From Deltaproteobacteria bacterium (GTDB lineage: Bacteria > Desulfobacterota > GWC2-55-46), in contig JACPGB010000014.1 in the NCBI GenBank assembly GCA_016182655.1, positions 1-64,000 of the forward strand: DNA of 64,000 nt. The letters are read 5' to 3'. The stretch's first letter is position 1. Each line of letters starts with the position of its first letter. Below are positions 42,084 through 50,457 of this stretch, in pieces. Under the pieces are notes generated by a model. It ran no database searches and had not been told where the DNA came from. It was given only the letters and a program-made list of their open reading frames with translations. The translations under genes and the position numbers were made by a program.

Positions 42084-42655
42084 ATTGGGCTGAGCGCAGT
42101 GAAGCCCAACAATCAAAAGACCGGACCAGCAAGACCGTTGGGTTACGCTCCGCTAACCCAACCTACCCGGCTTTAAAAATTCGGACTGTCTGGTTTAGGT
42201 TAAAAATTCTTTTTTTGTTTTTCAAAACCCCCCAGGCATGGGGTGAGCGACCTTAAGGGAGGTAGTGACGCGCGAGCAGGAGGGAGGATCGACGCGGAGC
42301 GCTCGGGGGAGGCGAGCGGTCCTCGCCGGACGGGCAAATCCGTATCGGACGGCAGTGCATCAGGTAGATTTAAGCGACCCGATTTGAAATTGGCCCCGCG
42401 CCGAGCGGTGGGAAGGGGAGGGCGGAGGGAGCGAAGCCCCATGCCGAAAAAAGCTTGGCAGGGCGCAAAAGGCTTTAGCAGAAAATTATGATAGCTCGAC
42501 AAGCGCATATCGGGTCACGAAATAATGGGTTCAGGTTGCAAGCCTGAACCCGCAATGAAAAGACCGGACCTGCAAGGCCGTTGGGTTACGCTTCGCTAAC
42601 CCAACCTACCCCTCTCCCGTTTTTCCTTGAATTCTCGCCACTTTTTGATATAAAT
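42084..42655. repeat. Repeat-rich intergenic block (families A and D, large palindromic element)
   Basis: Contains a variant family A unit (about 42084-42110), two 55-bp direct copies (42115-42169 and 42558-42612) each ending in a family A palindrome, a family D repeat (about 42311-42413), an enclosing segment with GGCATGGGG inverted ends (about 42225-42455) and a hairpin GGGTTCAGG/CCTGAACCC (42526-42551). A short frame at 42243-42491 has no ribosome site or protein-like content. I see no gene. Confidence 0.6.
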
Positions 42656-42685
42656 AGACAGGGAACGAAATAGAACGGAAAAGCC

Positions 42686-43243
42686 GTGAGCCAGATATTA
42701 AACCTGCCAAATAGCCTCTCCTTCGCGAGGATCGGGGCGGCGCCTGTATTCGCCTTCCTCCTCCTCTATCCGGGGGAGACGATGAGCATAGTCACTACGA
42801 TTATTTTTATTTTGGTCTGCATCACCGACTGGCTCGACGGCTACTTCGCGCGGAAGATGGGGATCATAACGACATTGGGCAAGTTCCTCGACCCTCTGGC
42901 GGACAAGCTCCTCATAACGACGGCGTTCATCATGCTCATACCGCTCGGGAGGGTCCCGGCGTGGATCGTCGCACTCATGATATCGAGGGAGATGGCGGTG
43001 ACGGGCCTGCGCGCCATAGCCTCGAACATGGGTGTCGTTATCTCGGCCTCCAGGCTCGGCAAGCTCAAGACCATCTCCCAGATAGTATGTCTCGTCCCGC
43101 TCCTCCTGCATTACCCCTTCATGGGTCTGGATTTTCATCTCATAGGCACGGTATTGCTCCTCGTCTCCTTCATGCTCACCATCTGGTCCGGGATCGACTA
43201 CTTCTGGAGCTTTTTCAGGAACCACAGCCTCCAGGGCAATTGA
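42686..43243 (+). CDS. pgsA: CDP-diacylglycerol-glycerol-3-phosphate phosphatidyltransferase
   Basis: A 185-residue inner-membrane enzyme making phosphatidylglycerol phosphate. The CDP-alcohol phosphotransferase signature is complete: DWLDGYFARKMGIITTLGKFLDP with both spaced aspartates after DG-AR. About five membrane helices. Translation appears to begin at GTG (VSQILNLPNSLS), the usual PgsA beginning. It precedes the haem sensor kinase by 105 bases and may be separately transcribed. Confidence 0.93.
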   Translation: MSQILNLPNSLSFARIGAAPVFAFLLLYPGETMSIVTTIIFILVCITDWLDGYFARKMGIITTLGKFLDPLADKLLITTAFIMLIPLGRVPAWIVALMISREMAVTGLRAIASNMGVVISASRLGKLKTISQIVCLVPLLLHYPFMGLDFHLIGTVLLLVSFMLTIWSGIDYFWSFFRNHSLQGN

Positions 43244-43348
43244 CGAAATCCGCGCGGTAGAGTAATATTCAGATAGCCTCGCACCTGGGATCCCCGCGCC
43301 AAAAAACGAGTCGCCCGGGAGATTCGTCCTGAAAGGCAAAGGCATAGG

Positions 43349-45307
43349 ATGAGGCTCAAGCTCACCAACAGGTTCGCCTTCTATATCGGCGGGATACTCC
43401 TTGCCGGCATACTCTCCCTTATAGCCTACGACATACATTCCAATTCCGTACTGCTGAGGGATATCGGCAGGAACGAGGCATCTCTGTTCCTCAACACCGT
43501 CTCCGAAGAGCTGTTCGTCTCCATGCGCTCAGGCAGTGGCAGGGCCGGCAACCTGGCGGTAATCGAAAGGTTCAAGAAACTCTCAGGCGTCGAGGACCTC
43601 CGCATCATCCACGGCGCGAGCCTGGATAAGCAGTTCGGCATAGAGGAGGGCGAGATACCGGTGGATGCCATGGACAGGAAGGCCCTCGAAGGGGTTCCCG
43701 CGTTCGGCCTGGAGTACAGGGACGGGCACAGGGCCGCGAGGCTCGTTATGCCCGTAACCATGAAGGAGGATTGCACGGGTTGCCATATCTCGCGTCCAGG
43801 GCAGGTGAACGGGGCGCTCTCCGTCAGCCTCTCCCTCGGAAAATACGAGGGCGTCATAGCCGGGCACACGAGGAAGTTCATTTACTGGGGAGGCGGCATA
43901 CTCGCCATTACTTCCATCGCCGCCCTCGTCCTTGTCAGGAGAAGGCTCCTTGATCCGATGGATAAGCTCAAGGAAGCCGCGCTCGCGATAGCCGGGGGAG
44001 ACTTAAGCTGGAGGGTCAGGCTCAGGACCGGGGACGAGATAGAGGACCTTGGAAGAGCCTTTGACGAAATGGCGGAGTCTCTGTCCGAGGCCACAGAAAG
44101 GCTCGAGTACCTGAGCGAGAGGCACTTGAAGCTTGTACAAAGCGCGGCCGACGCCATAGTGTTGAAGGACATAGGGACGAAGATGATAGTCGACGCAAAC
44201 CCGGCCGCTTCGGTCCTTACCGGCTATTCCGTCGATGAGCTCGCCAATACGCCCTCCGAGCGCCTCTATCCCCCGGGGAGGCAGGAAGAGTACAGGGAGG
44301 TCTTCAAAAGATGGGTCCACGACGGAAAGGGCTACCTCCACGGCGGGGCAATAGTAAAAAAGGACGGGTTCGAGGTGCCGATAGAGATTGCGGCGTCCGT
44401 GCTGACGCTCGACGGCAGACCCATGATGCAGGAGATATGGAGGGACTTATCCGAGCGCAAGGGCTTCGAGGACACCATAAGGCGCCACGTCGTGGAGCTG
44501 CAGGAGACCGTAAAGGAGAGGACGCTCGAGCTCAATAATTCCCTTAAAGAGCTCGGGGAAGCGTACCGGAAGCTAAAGGAGTCCGAACAGAAGCTGATCG
44601 AGGCCGCCAAGCTCGTCTCCCTGGGCGAGATGGGGGCCGGGATCGCTCACGAGCTCAACAGCCCCATAGCAGGGATATTGTCCATCACCGAGGCGCTCAT
44701 CAAAAGGACCCCCGACGACAACCCGAACCACCACCTCCTCATGAAGGTGAGGGAGGCCGCGGTGCGCTCCAAGTACATCATCATGGACATGCTCACCTAC
44801 GCGAGGCCCTCGAAAGGCGCGTTCGCCCCCATGTACCTGAACGAGACGGTAAAGGCGACCCTCGGGCTCTTTGCCTCTGAGCTGAATGTCGGGGCGATAA
44901 CCATCGTCGCCGATTACGAGCCGGGTCTCCCTGAGGTCTTCGGCAACCAGGGGCAGATGATGCAGGTGCTTCTGAACATCATAAAGAACGCGAGGGACGC
45001 CGTAGGCCCCGGCGGCACCATATTCATTTCGACGAGGTCCGTACAGGACAGGGAGGGTGTGTTCTCGGTCGTCGAGATCCGCGACACGGGCCCCGGCATA
45101 AAAGAAGATATAAGGGACAGGATATTCGACCCGTTCTTTACGACAAAGGAAAAAGGAGGCGGGCTGAACATCGGGCTCGGCCTCCCGATAGCGAAATCCA
45201 TAGTGAACGGGCACGGAGGCAGGATCGAGGCGTTCAACCACGAGGGAGGCGGGGCGGTATTCAGGATACGCTTCCCCGCACACAAAGAGGGGCTTACGGT
45301 CCCGTAA
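43349..45307 (+). CDS. Haem-c sensing histidine kinase (DUF3365-HAMP-PAS-HisKA-HATPase)
   Basis: A 652-residue membrane kinase. A first helix (about 9-28), a periplasmic DUF3365-like domain with a c-type haem site CTGCH (C142, C145, H146), a second helix (about 178-198), HAMP (about 200-250), PAS (about 262-385), coiled coil, HisKA with H434 (GIAHELNSPIAG) and HATPase with NILKNA-type N-box (NIIKNARDA), DTGPGI and GLGLPI. A haem in the periplasmic part suggests redox or gas sensing. It is followed at 45436 by a single-domain receiver, its likely partner. Confidence 0.9.
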   Translation: MRLKLTNRFAFYIGGILLAGILSLIAYDIHSNSVLLRDIGRNEASLFLNTVSEELFVSMRSGSGRAGNLAVIERFKKLSGVEDLRIIHGASLDKQFGIEEGEIPVDAMDRKALEGVPAFGLEYRDGHRAARLVMPVTMKEDCTGCHISRPGQVNGALSVSLSLGKYEGVIAGHTRKFIYWGGGILAITSIAALVLVRRRLLDPMDKLKEAALAIAGGDLSWRVRLRTGDEIEDLGRAFDEMAESLSEATERLEYLSERHLKLVQSAADAIVLKDIGTKMIVDANPAASVLTGYSVDELANTPSERLYPPGRQEEYREVFKRWVHDGKGYLHGGAIVKKDGFEVPIEIAASVLTLDGRPMMQEIWRDLSERKGFEDTIRRHVVELQETVKERTLELNNSLKELGEAYRKLKESEQKLIEAAKLVSLGEMGAGIAHELNSPIAGILSITEALIKRTPDDNPNHHLLMKVREAAVRSKYIIMDMLTYARPSKGAFAPMYLNETVKATLGLFASELNVGAITIVADYEPGLPEVFGNQGQMMQVLLNIIKNARDAVGPGGTIFISTRSVQDREGVFSVVEIRDTGPGIKEDIRDRIFDPFFTTKEKGGGLNIGLGLPIAKSIVNGHGGRIEAFNHEGGGAVFRIRFPAHKEGLTVP

Positions 45308-45435
45308 TCAGACGGCTTCGTTTTATATGTTTTTCAATGGCTTGGGCTGTTTTTTCTAAAAACGGCCAGGTGCCGAAAATTATATATTTTTTCAAGCTTT
45401 CATACTATCATCCGATAAATGAAAGGAGGCCGGGA

Positions 45436-45825
45436 ATGAGCGGAATGAAAATAAGAGGGAATGTCCTCATAGTCGATGACGAGGAGACAGTGGGTATCGG
45501 CATGTCCGAGATGCTAAAGGATGCCGGTTTTAACGCTATCTATGTCACCAACGGCTCTGACGCGGTCGTCGAAGCGCAAAAGTCACAGTATTCTCTCATA
45601 TTTATGGATATGGTAATGCCCGGGATGAACGGGCTTGAAACTTTCAGGAACTTGAAGAAGGTCAGCCCCGCGACAAGGGTCGTCCTCTTTACCGGTTTTT
45701 TCAAGGACGCGGAGAATACCATATACCAAGGCATCCGGGAAGGGATGATAGACGAATTCATAAGAAAGCCGTTCTTCGCGGAAGAGATCATCTCGACCGC
45801 CAGGAAGTACGCATCCTCCACTTGA
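45436..45825 (+). CDS. Single-domain response regulator
   Basis: A 129-residue receiver domain only: VLIVDDEETV, phospho-acceptor D58 in IFMDMVMPGMNG, switch Thr in FTG and Lys in RKPFF. Such CheY-like proteins act by protein contact rather than DNA binding. AAAGGAGG eight bases ahead of the ATG fixes the start; a longer frame upstream lacks such a site. It lies 128 bases after the haem kinase gene and is probably phosphorylated by it; it might influence pilus function, encoded next. Confidence 0.85.
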   Translation: MSGMKIRGNVLIVDDEETVGIGMSEMLKDAGFNAIYVTNGSDAVVEAQKSQYSLIFMDMVMPGMNGLETFRNLKKVSPATRVVLFTGFFKDAENTIYQGIREGMIDEFIRKPFFAEEIISTARKYASST

Positions 45826-45917
45826 GCGCGGATTGCTTTCGACGCCTGGAGGCCATAAAACATAGCTTTTACAATTAGTTATCTTGTCGGCGATTAAGGC
45901 CGGAAGGCCTATTTACC

Positions 45918-45946
45918 TTGACATGAAAAGTTAATTTTTATAATAT
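45918..45946 (+). promoter_or_regulatory. Sigma-70-like promoter of the pil operon
   Basis: TTGACA (45918-45923) and TAATAT (45941-45946) with a 17-base spacer, 46 bases before pilB. AT-rich surroundings support it. Confidence 0.65.
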
Positions 45947-45991
45947 AGGCGAGGATCGACAATTTTTGTCACCCTGATAATCGGATACTAA

Positions 45992-47689
45992 ATGACCGAC
46001 CGGATAGGCGAGCTTCTATTAAGGGAAAGGCTCATAACGCCTGAGCAGTTGAAGAAGGCGATAGAGGAGCAGAAAAAAAGCGGGGGCAGGCTCGGTTTTA
46101 ACCTCACGAAGCTCGGCTTTATAACCGAGAAGGACCTGACCGCGTTCTTAAGCCGCCAGTACGGCATTCCAACCATAGACCTGTCCAGCCAGGAAATAGA
46201 CCACGAGATAATAAAGCTCATCCCCGAGGACGTCGCACAGAAGTACCAGGTCATACCCATAAGCAGGACCGGCTCCACGCTCGTCATGGCCATGGCCGAC
46301 CCTTCGAACATCTTCGCCATAGACGACATCAAGTTCCTGACCGGCTACAACGTAGAGCCGCTCGTAGCCTCGGACGCCGCCATAAAGGCCGCCATAGAGA
46401 AGCTATACGAGACCCCGGAGATGGGGCTCGAGGGGGTGCTGACCGAGTTCGACGAGGGCGAGATGGAGGTCATCAAGGAAGAGGAAGAGGTCGATATTAC
46501 CGACCTCAAGAAGGCGGTCGAGGACGCGCCTGTCGTAAAGCTCGTGAACCTCATCCTTACCGACGCCATCAAGAGAGGCGCGAGCGACATACACATAGAG
46601 CCCTACGAGAAGCACTTCCGCGTAAGATACAGGATAGACGGCATCCTCCTGGAGGTGATGAAGCCTCCGATGAAGCTCAAGAACGCGATAGTATCGAGGA
46701 TAAAGATCATGAGCAACCTCGACATCGCCGAGCGGAGGCTCCCGCAGGACGGCAGGATAAAGCTCAAGCTCTCCAAGAACAAGGAGATGGACTATCGCGT
46801 CTCGGTCCTGCCGACGCTCTTCGGGGAGAAGGTCGTCCTCCGGTTGCTGGATAAGAGCAACCTCCAGCTCGACATGACCAAGCTCGGCTTCGAGGAAAAG
46901 GCGCTCAAGGACTTCATGACCGCCATCCACAAGCCCTGGGGCATAGTGCTCGTCACCGGCCCGACCGGGTCCGGCAAGACGACGACCCTTTACTCGGCGC
47001 TCTCCGAGCTCAACAAGATAAGCGAGAACATATCGACCGCCGAGGACCCGGTGGAGTTCAACCTCATGGGCATAAACCAGGTCCAGATGCACGAGGATAT
47101 CGGCCTCAACTTCGCGGCATCGCTAAGGAGCTTCCTCAGGCAGGACCCCGACATAATCATGGTCGGAGAGATAAGGGACTACGAGACCGCCGAGATCGCC
47201 ATAAAGGCGGCCCTTACCGGCCATATGGTCCTATCCACGCTCCACACGAACGACGCGCCCTCGACCGTAAACAGGCTCCTTAACATGGGCATCGAGCCGT
47301 TCCTCGTCTCCTCGTCCTGCAATCTCATACTTGCGCAGAGGCTCGCGAGGAAGATATGCAAGGAGTGCAAGGTGAAGCTCCCCATAGCCGAGAAGGTGTT
47401 GATCGACCTCGGCGTGGCCCCGCAGGAGGCGAAGAAGATGGAGTGCTCCAAGGGGAGCGGGTGCGCCGTATGCGGCGGCACCGGCTATAAGGGCAGGATA
47501 GCGCTTTACGAGGTCATGCCCTTTACGGAGTCCATAAAGGAGTTCGTCCTGAACGGCGCGTCTACCGCCGAGATAAAGAGAGCGGCGATAAAGGACGGGA
47601 TGAAATCGCTCCGCATGAGCGGCGTTACAAAGGTCGCCGAGGGCGTGACCACCATAGAGGAGATATTAAGGGTCACGATGGCCGATTAG
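45992..47689 (+). CDS. pilB: Type IV pilus extension ATPase
   Basis: A 565-residue PilB/GspE ATPase powering pilus assembly. N-terminal MshEN-type region (IGELLLRERLITPEQLKKAIEEQ, MAMADPSNIFAIDDI), then the motor: Walker A GPTGSGKT (G323, K329), Asp box with ISTAEDPVEF, His box TLHTNDA, and a zinc-binding tetra-Cys region (CKEC, CAVCGGTGYKG). The first domain may bind c-di-GMP in relatives. First gene of the pil cluster, behind a good promoter. Confidence 0.96.
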   Translation: MTDRIGELLLRERLITPEQLKKAIEEQKKSGGRLGFNLTKLGFITEKDLTAFLSRQYGIPTIDLSSQEIDHEIIKLIPEDVAQKYQVIPISRTGSTLVMAMADPSNIFAIDDIKFLTGYNVEPLVASDAAIKAAIEKLYETPEMGLEGVLTEFDEGEMEVIKEEEEVDITDLKKAVEDAPVVKLVNLILTDAIKRGASDIHIEPYEKHFRVRYRIDGILLEVMKPPMKLKNAIVSRIKIMSNLDIAERRLPQDGRIKLKLSKNKEMDYRVSVLPTLFGEKVVLRLLDKSNLQLDMTKLGFEEKALKDFMTAIHKPWGIVLVTGPTGSGKTTTLYSALSELNKISENISTAEDPVEFNLMGINQVQMHEDIGLNFAASLRSFLRQDPDIIMVGEIRDYETAEIAIKAALTGHMVLSTLHTNDAPSTVNRLLNMGIEPFLVSSSCNLILAQRLARKICKECKVKLPIAEKVLIDLGVAPQEAKKMECSKGSGCAVCGGTGYKGRIALYEVMPFTESIKEFVLNGASTAEIKRAAIKDGMKSLRMSGVTKVAEGVTTIEEILRVTMAD

Positions 47690-47831
47690 CCCCTCCGCGC
47701 TCCGTCCTTCCCGGCGGACTTACGGTTTTTTTGCGATTTTATGGCTTGGGCCATGTAACTTTAGTCCTTACGCCGCATATAAGGATGGTTTAAGATTTTA
47801 GAGGCGCTCGGGAGAGGCGCAGGAGGCTTTA
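47690..47831. other. Gap between pilB and pilT, nothing clear
   Basis: No frame with a ribosome site, no hairpin with a T-run. CAGGAGGC near 47819 is the pilT ribosome site. Confidence 0.5.
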
Positions 47832-48956
47832 ATGGCGGTAGAAGGCGGCAGTTCAAAACTCAGCCTGCAGGAGCTCCTCCGGGTCATGGTCGACCAGGGA
47901 GGCTCGGACCTGCACATCGCGGCCGGCTCCGCCCCGAGGATAAGGCTCCACGGCAAGCTCTCCCCAATGAACACCCCGGCCATGAACGGCGTAGAGACCA
48001 AACAGCTCTGCTACAGCATCTTGACCGACATACAGAAGCACAAGTTCGAGGAGGAGAACGAGCTCGACTTCTCCTTCGGCATAAAGGGCTTGAGCCGCTT
48101 CAGGGGCAACCTCTTCGTGCAGAGGGGCACCGTCGCCGGGGTCTTCAGGACCATACCCTTCAAGATAAAGTCGTTTCAGGAACTCGGACTCCCGAATATA
48201 ATCGAGGACCTCTGCAAGAAGCCCCGCGGGCTCGTCCTCGTAACAGGCCCGACCGGGAGCGGCAAATCCACGACACTCGCCTCGATGATTGACAAGATAA
48301 ACACTGAGAGGGCCGAGCACATAATAACGGTCGAAGACCCGATAGAGTACCTCCACAACTCCAAGACCGCGCTTGTGAACCAGAGGGAGGTCGGCTACGA
48401 CACCCACGCCTTCAAAAAGGCATTGAAGTACATCCTCCGGCAGGACCCGGATGTCGTCCTTCTTGGAGAGCTCCGCGACATGGACACAATAGAGACGGCG
48501 CTCACCATAGCCGAGACCGGGCACCTCTGCTTCGCGACCCTCCACACGAACTCCTGCGTCCAGACAATAAACAGGGTGGTCGACGTCTTTCCCGCGCACC
48601 AGCAGCCGCAGGTAAGGGCCGAGCTCTCGTTCGTCCTCGAAGGCGTGATCTCTCAACTCCTCATACCCAGGGCGGACGGCAAGGGCAGGGTCGTGGCGCT
48701 CGAGATAATGATACCCAACGCGGCCATAAGGAACCTCATAAGGGAGGATAAGATCCACCAGATATACTCCCAGATGCAGGTCGGACAGACCAAGTTCGGA
48801 ATGCAGACCATGAACCAGAGCTTCGTGAACCTCTACATGAGGAGGCTCATCTCGCTCGAAGAGGCGATAGGCAGGAGCTCCGAGCCTGACGAGCTCCGTC
48901 AGATGCTTTCGAACGCGGGAGTATTGAGGGGAGGCGCGCCTCCCGGGAGGACCTAG
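47832..48956 (+). CDS. pilT: Type IV pilus retraction ATPase
   Basis: A 374-residue PilT. Walker A GPTGSGKS (G139, K145), VEDPIEYLH, LGELRDMDTIE, TLHTNS and the diagnostic retraction motif AIRNLIRE near the C-terminus. N-terminal SDLHIAAGSAPRIRLHG is typical. It drives twitching and DNA uptake by depolymerising pili. It ends three bases before pilC begins. Length normal. Confidence 0.96.
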   Translation: MAVEGGSSKLSLQELLRVMVDQGGSDLHIAAGSAPRIRLHGKLSPMNTPAMNGVETKQLCYSILTDIQKHKFEEENELDFSFGIKGLSRFRGNLFVQRGTVAGVFRTIPFKIKSFQELGLPNIIEDLCKKPRGLVLVTGPTGSGKSTTLASMIDKINTERAEHIITVEDPIEYLHNSKTALVNQREVGYDTHAFKKALKYILRQDPDVVLLGELRDMDTIETALTIAETGHLCFATLHTNSCVQTINRVVDVFPAHQQPQVRAELSFVLEGVISQLLIPRADGKGRVVALEIMIPNAAIRNLIREDKIHQIYSQMQVGQTKFGMQTMNQSFVNLYMRRLISLEEAIGRSSEPDELRQMLSNAGVLRGGAPPGRT

Positions 48957-48959
48957 ATA

Positions 48960-50180
48960 ATGCCGACATTCGTATATACCGGAAAGACAGCGGCAGGCGA
49001 TATGAAAAAAGGCGAACTGCAGGCCGCCAACCTCGCCCAGGCGACAGCCGCGCTCAGACGACAGGCGATAGTGCCGGCCTCCATAAACCAGAAAAAGGCC
49101 GGCGGCCTCTCGCTTAGTTTTAAGATCCCCGGGTTTGGCGGGGGCGTCAAGACAAAGGAACTCGTCGTCTTCAGCAGGCAGTTCGCTACCATGATAGACG
49201 CCGGGCTCCCGCTCGTCCAGTGTCTCGACATACTCGCGAGCCAGCAGGAAAACCCCGAGTTCAAGAGGGTCCTCCTCGATGTAAAGGGCTCGGTCGAGGG
49301 CGGCTCGACATTCGCCGATTCGCTCCGCAAGCACCCCAAGGTCTTCGACGACCTCTATGTAAACCTTATAGCCGCCGGAGAGGTCGGCGGCATACTCGAC
49401 ACCATTCTTAACAGGCTCTCGGGTTTCCTCGAGAAGACCGAAAAACTCAAGGGAAAGATCAAAGGCGCGATGACATACCCGACAGCGGTCATCGTCATAG
49501 CCTGTCTCGTCGTCGCAGGCCTCCTCCTATGGGTCGTCCCGATATTCGAGGACATGTTCGCGGGCTTCGGCCAGGCCCTGCCCGCGCCGACTCAGATAGT
49601 CGTCAACTTGTCCAAAGCCCTCCAGCACTACTGGTACATGATGATAGGCGCGGGCGTCGGTATCGGTATAGGCCTTAACCGGGCGTACAAGGTCCCGAAG
49701 GGCAGAAAGGTCATGGACGCCATATTCCTCAAGCTCCCGGTCGTCGGCGACCTCATCAGAAAATCGGCCGTGGCCCGGTTCACGAGGACGCTCGGCACCA
49801 TGTTATCGAGCGGCGTGCCCATCCTCGAAGGGCTTGAGATAGTCTCCAAGACCTCGGGCAATGTCATTATCGAAGAAGCGATCATGAAGGCCAGGACGAG
49901 CTTGAGCCAGGGCAAGACGCTCGCCGAGCCTCTCATCGAGACAAAGGTCTTCCCGGGCATGGTCACCCAGATGATATCCGTCGGCGAGTCTACAGGCGCG
50001 CTCGACACCATGCTCACCAAGATCGCCGACTTCTACGAGGAGGAGGTCGACGCCGCGGTCGACGCGCTCACCTCCCTCATAGAACCGATGCTAATGGCCT
50101 TCCTCGGAGTAGTCGTCGGCGGACTCGTCATCGCCCTCTATCTCCCGATATTCCAGATCGCCGGCGCGGCGGCAGGCTAA
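48960..50180 (+). CDS. pilC: Type IV pilus inner-membrane platform protein
   Basis: A 406-residue GspF/PilC protein with two GspF domains (about 70-195 and 275-395) and three membrane helices. LVVFSRQFATMIDAGLPLVQCLDIL and FTRTLGTMLSSGVPILEGLEIV are the paired repeats. It couples the PilB/PilT motors to pilin insertion. Its start follows pilT by three bases; a 277-base gap filled with repeats follows. Confidence 0.96.
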   Translation: MPTFVYTGKTAAGDMKKGELQAANLAQATAALRRQAIVPASINQKKAGGLSLSFKIPGFGGGVKTKELVVFSRQFATMIDAGLPLVQCLDILASQQENPEFKRVLLDVKGSVEGGSTFADSLRKHPKVFDDLYVNLIAAGEVGGILDTILNRLSGFLEKTEKLKGKIKGAMTYPTAVIVIACLVVAGLLLWVVPIFEDMFAGFGQALPAPTQIVVNLSKALQHYWYMMIGAGVGIGIGLNRAYKVPKGRKVMDAIFLKLPVVGDLIRKSAVARFTRTLGTMLSSGVPILEGLEIVSKTSGNVIIEEAIMKARTSLSQGKTLAEPLIETKVFPGMVTQMISVGESTGALDTMLTKIADFYEEEVDAAVDALTSLIEPMLMAFLGVVVGGLVIALYLPIFQIAGAAAG

Positions 50181-50457
50181 AGCTCTGAAAACCTGGGGGG
50201 AACTTTCTATAGAAAGTGCTTGCGCACGGCAAATTCTCAAATCGAAATTTTTGAGCCGGTTAAAGTAATAACCGAATGATACAATTTGCCAGTCCGGCGA
50301 GGACCCCAGACCCCATTCAAAGATTTTTAGTTCCTGAAAAATTCCCCCTTTAGAAACCAGGGGGGAATTTTTCAGGAAAACCTATAAAAATTTTTTGGAG
50401 AGCCTCTGAGAGACACTTTATAGAAGCCTCTCTCAAGTTTTCAGCCCTCTAACTAAA
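50181..50457. repeat. Repeat-filled gap between pilC and pilS
   Basis: Holds an inverted family D copy (about 50224-50306, CCAGTCCGGCGAGGACC at one end), a hairpin GAAAAATTCCCCC / GGGGGGAATTTTTC (about 50336-50380), and AT-rich sequence before pilS. The hairpin may end the pilBTC transcript. No gene seen. Confidence 0.6.

Noticed and set aside
42243-42491. Short plus-strand frame in the repeat block before pgsA
   Set aside because: Gly/Arg/Ser-rich, no ribosome site, lies on palindromic repeat DNA.
47853-49334. Open frame of nearly 500 codons on the minus strand across pilT and pilC
   Set aside because: It is antisense to two certain genes, lacks a ribosome site and family motifs, and is explained by GC-rich codon bias.
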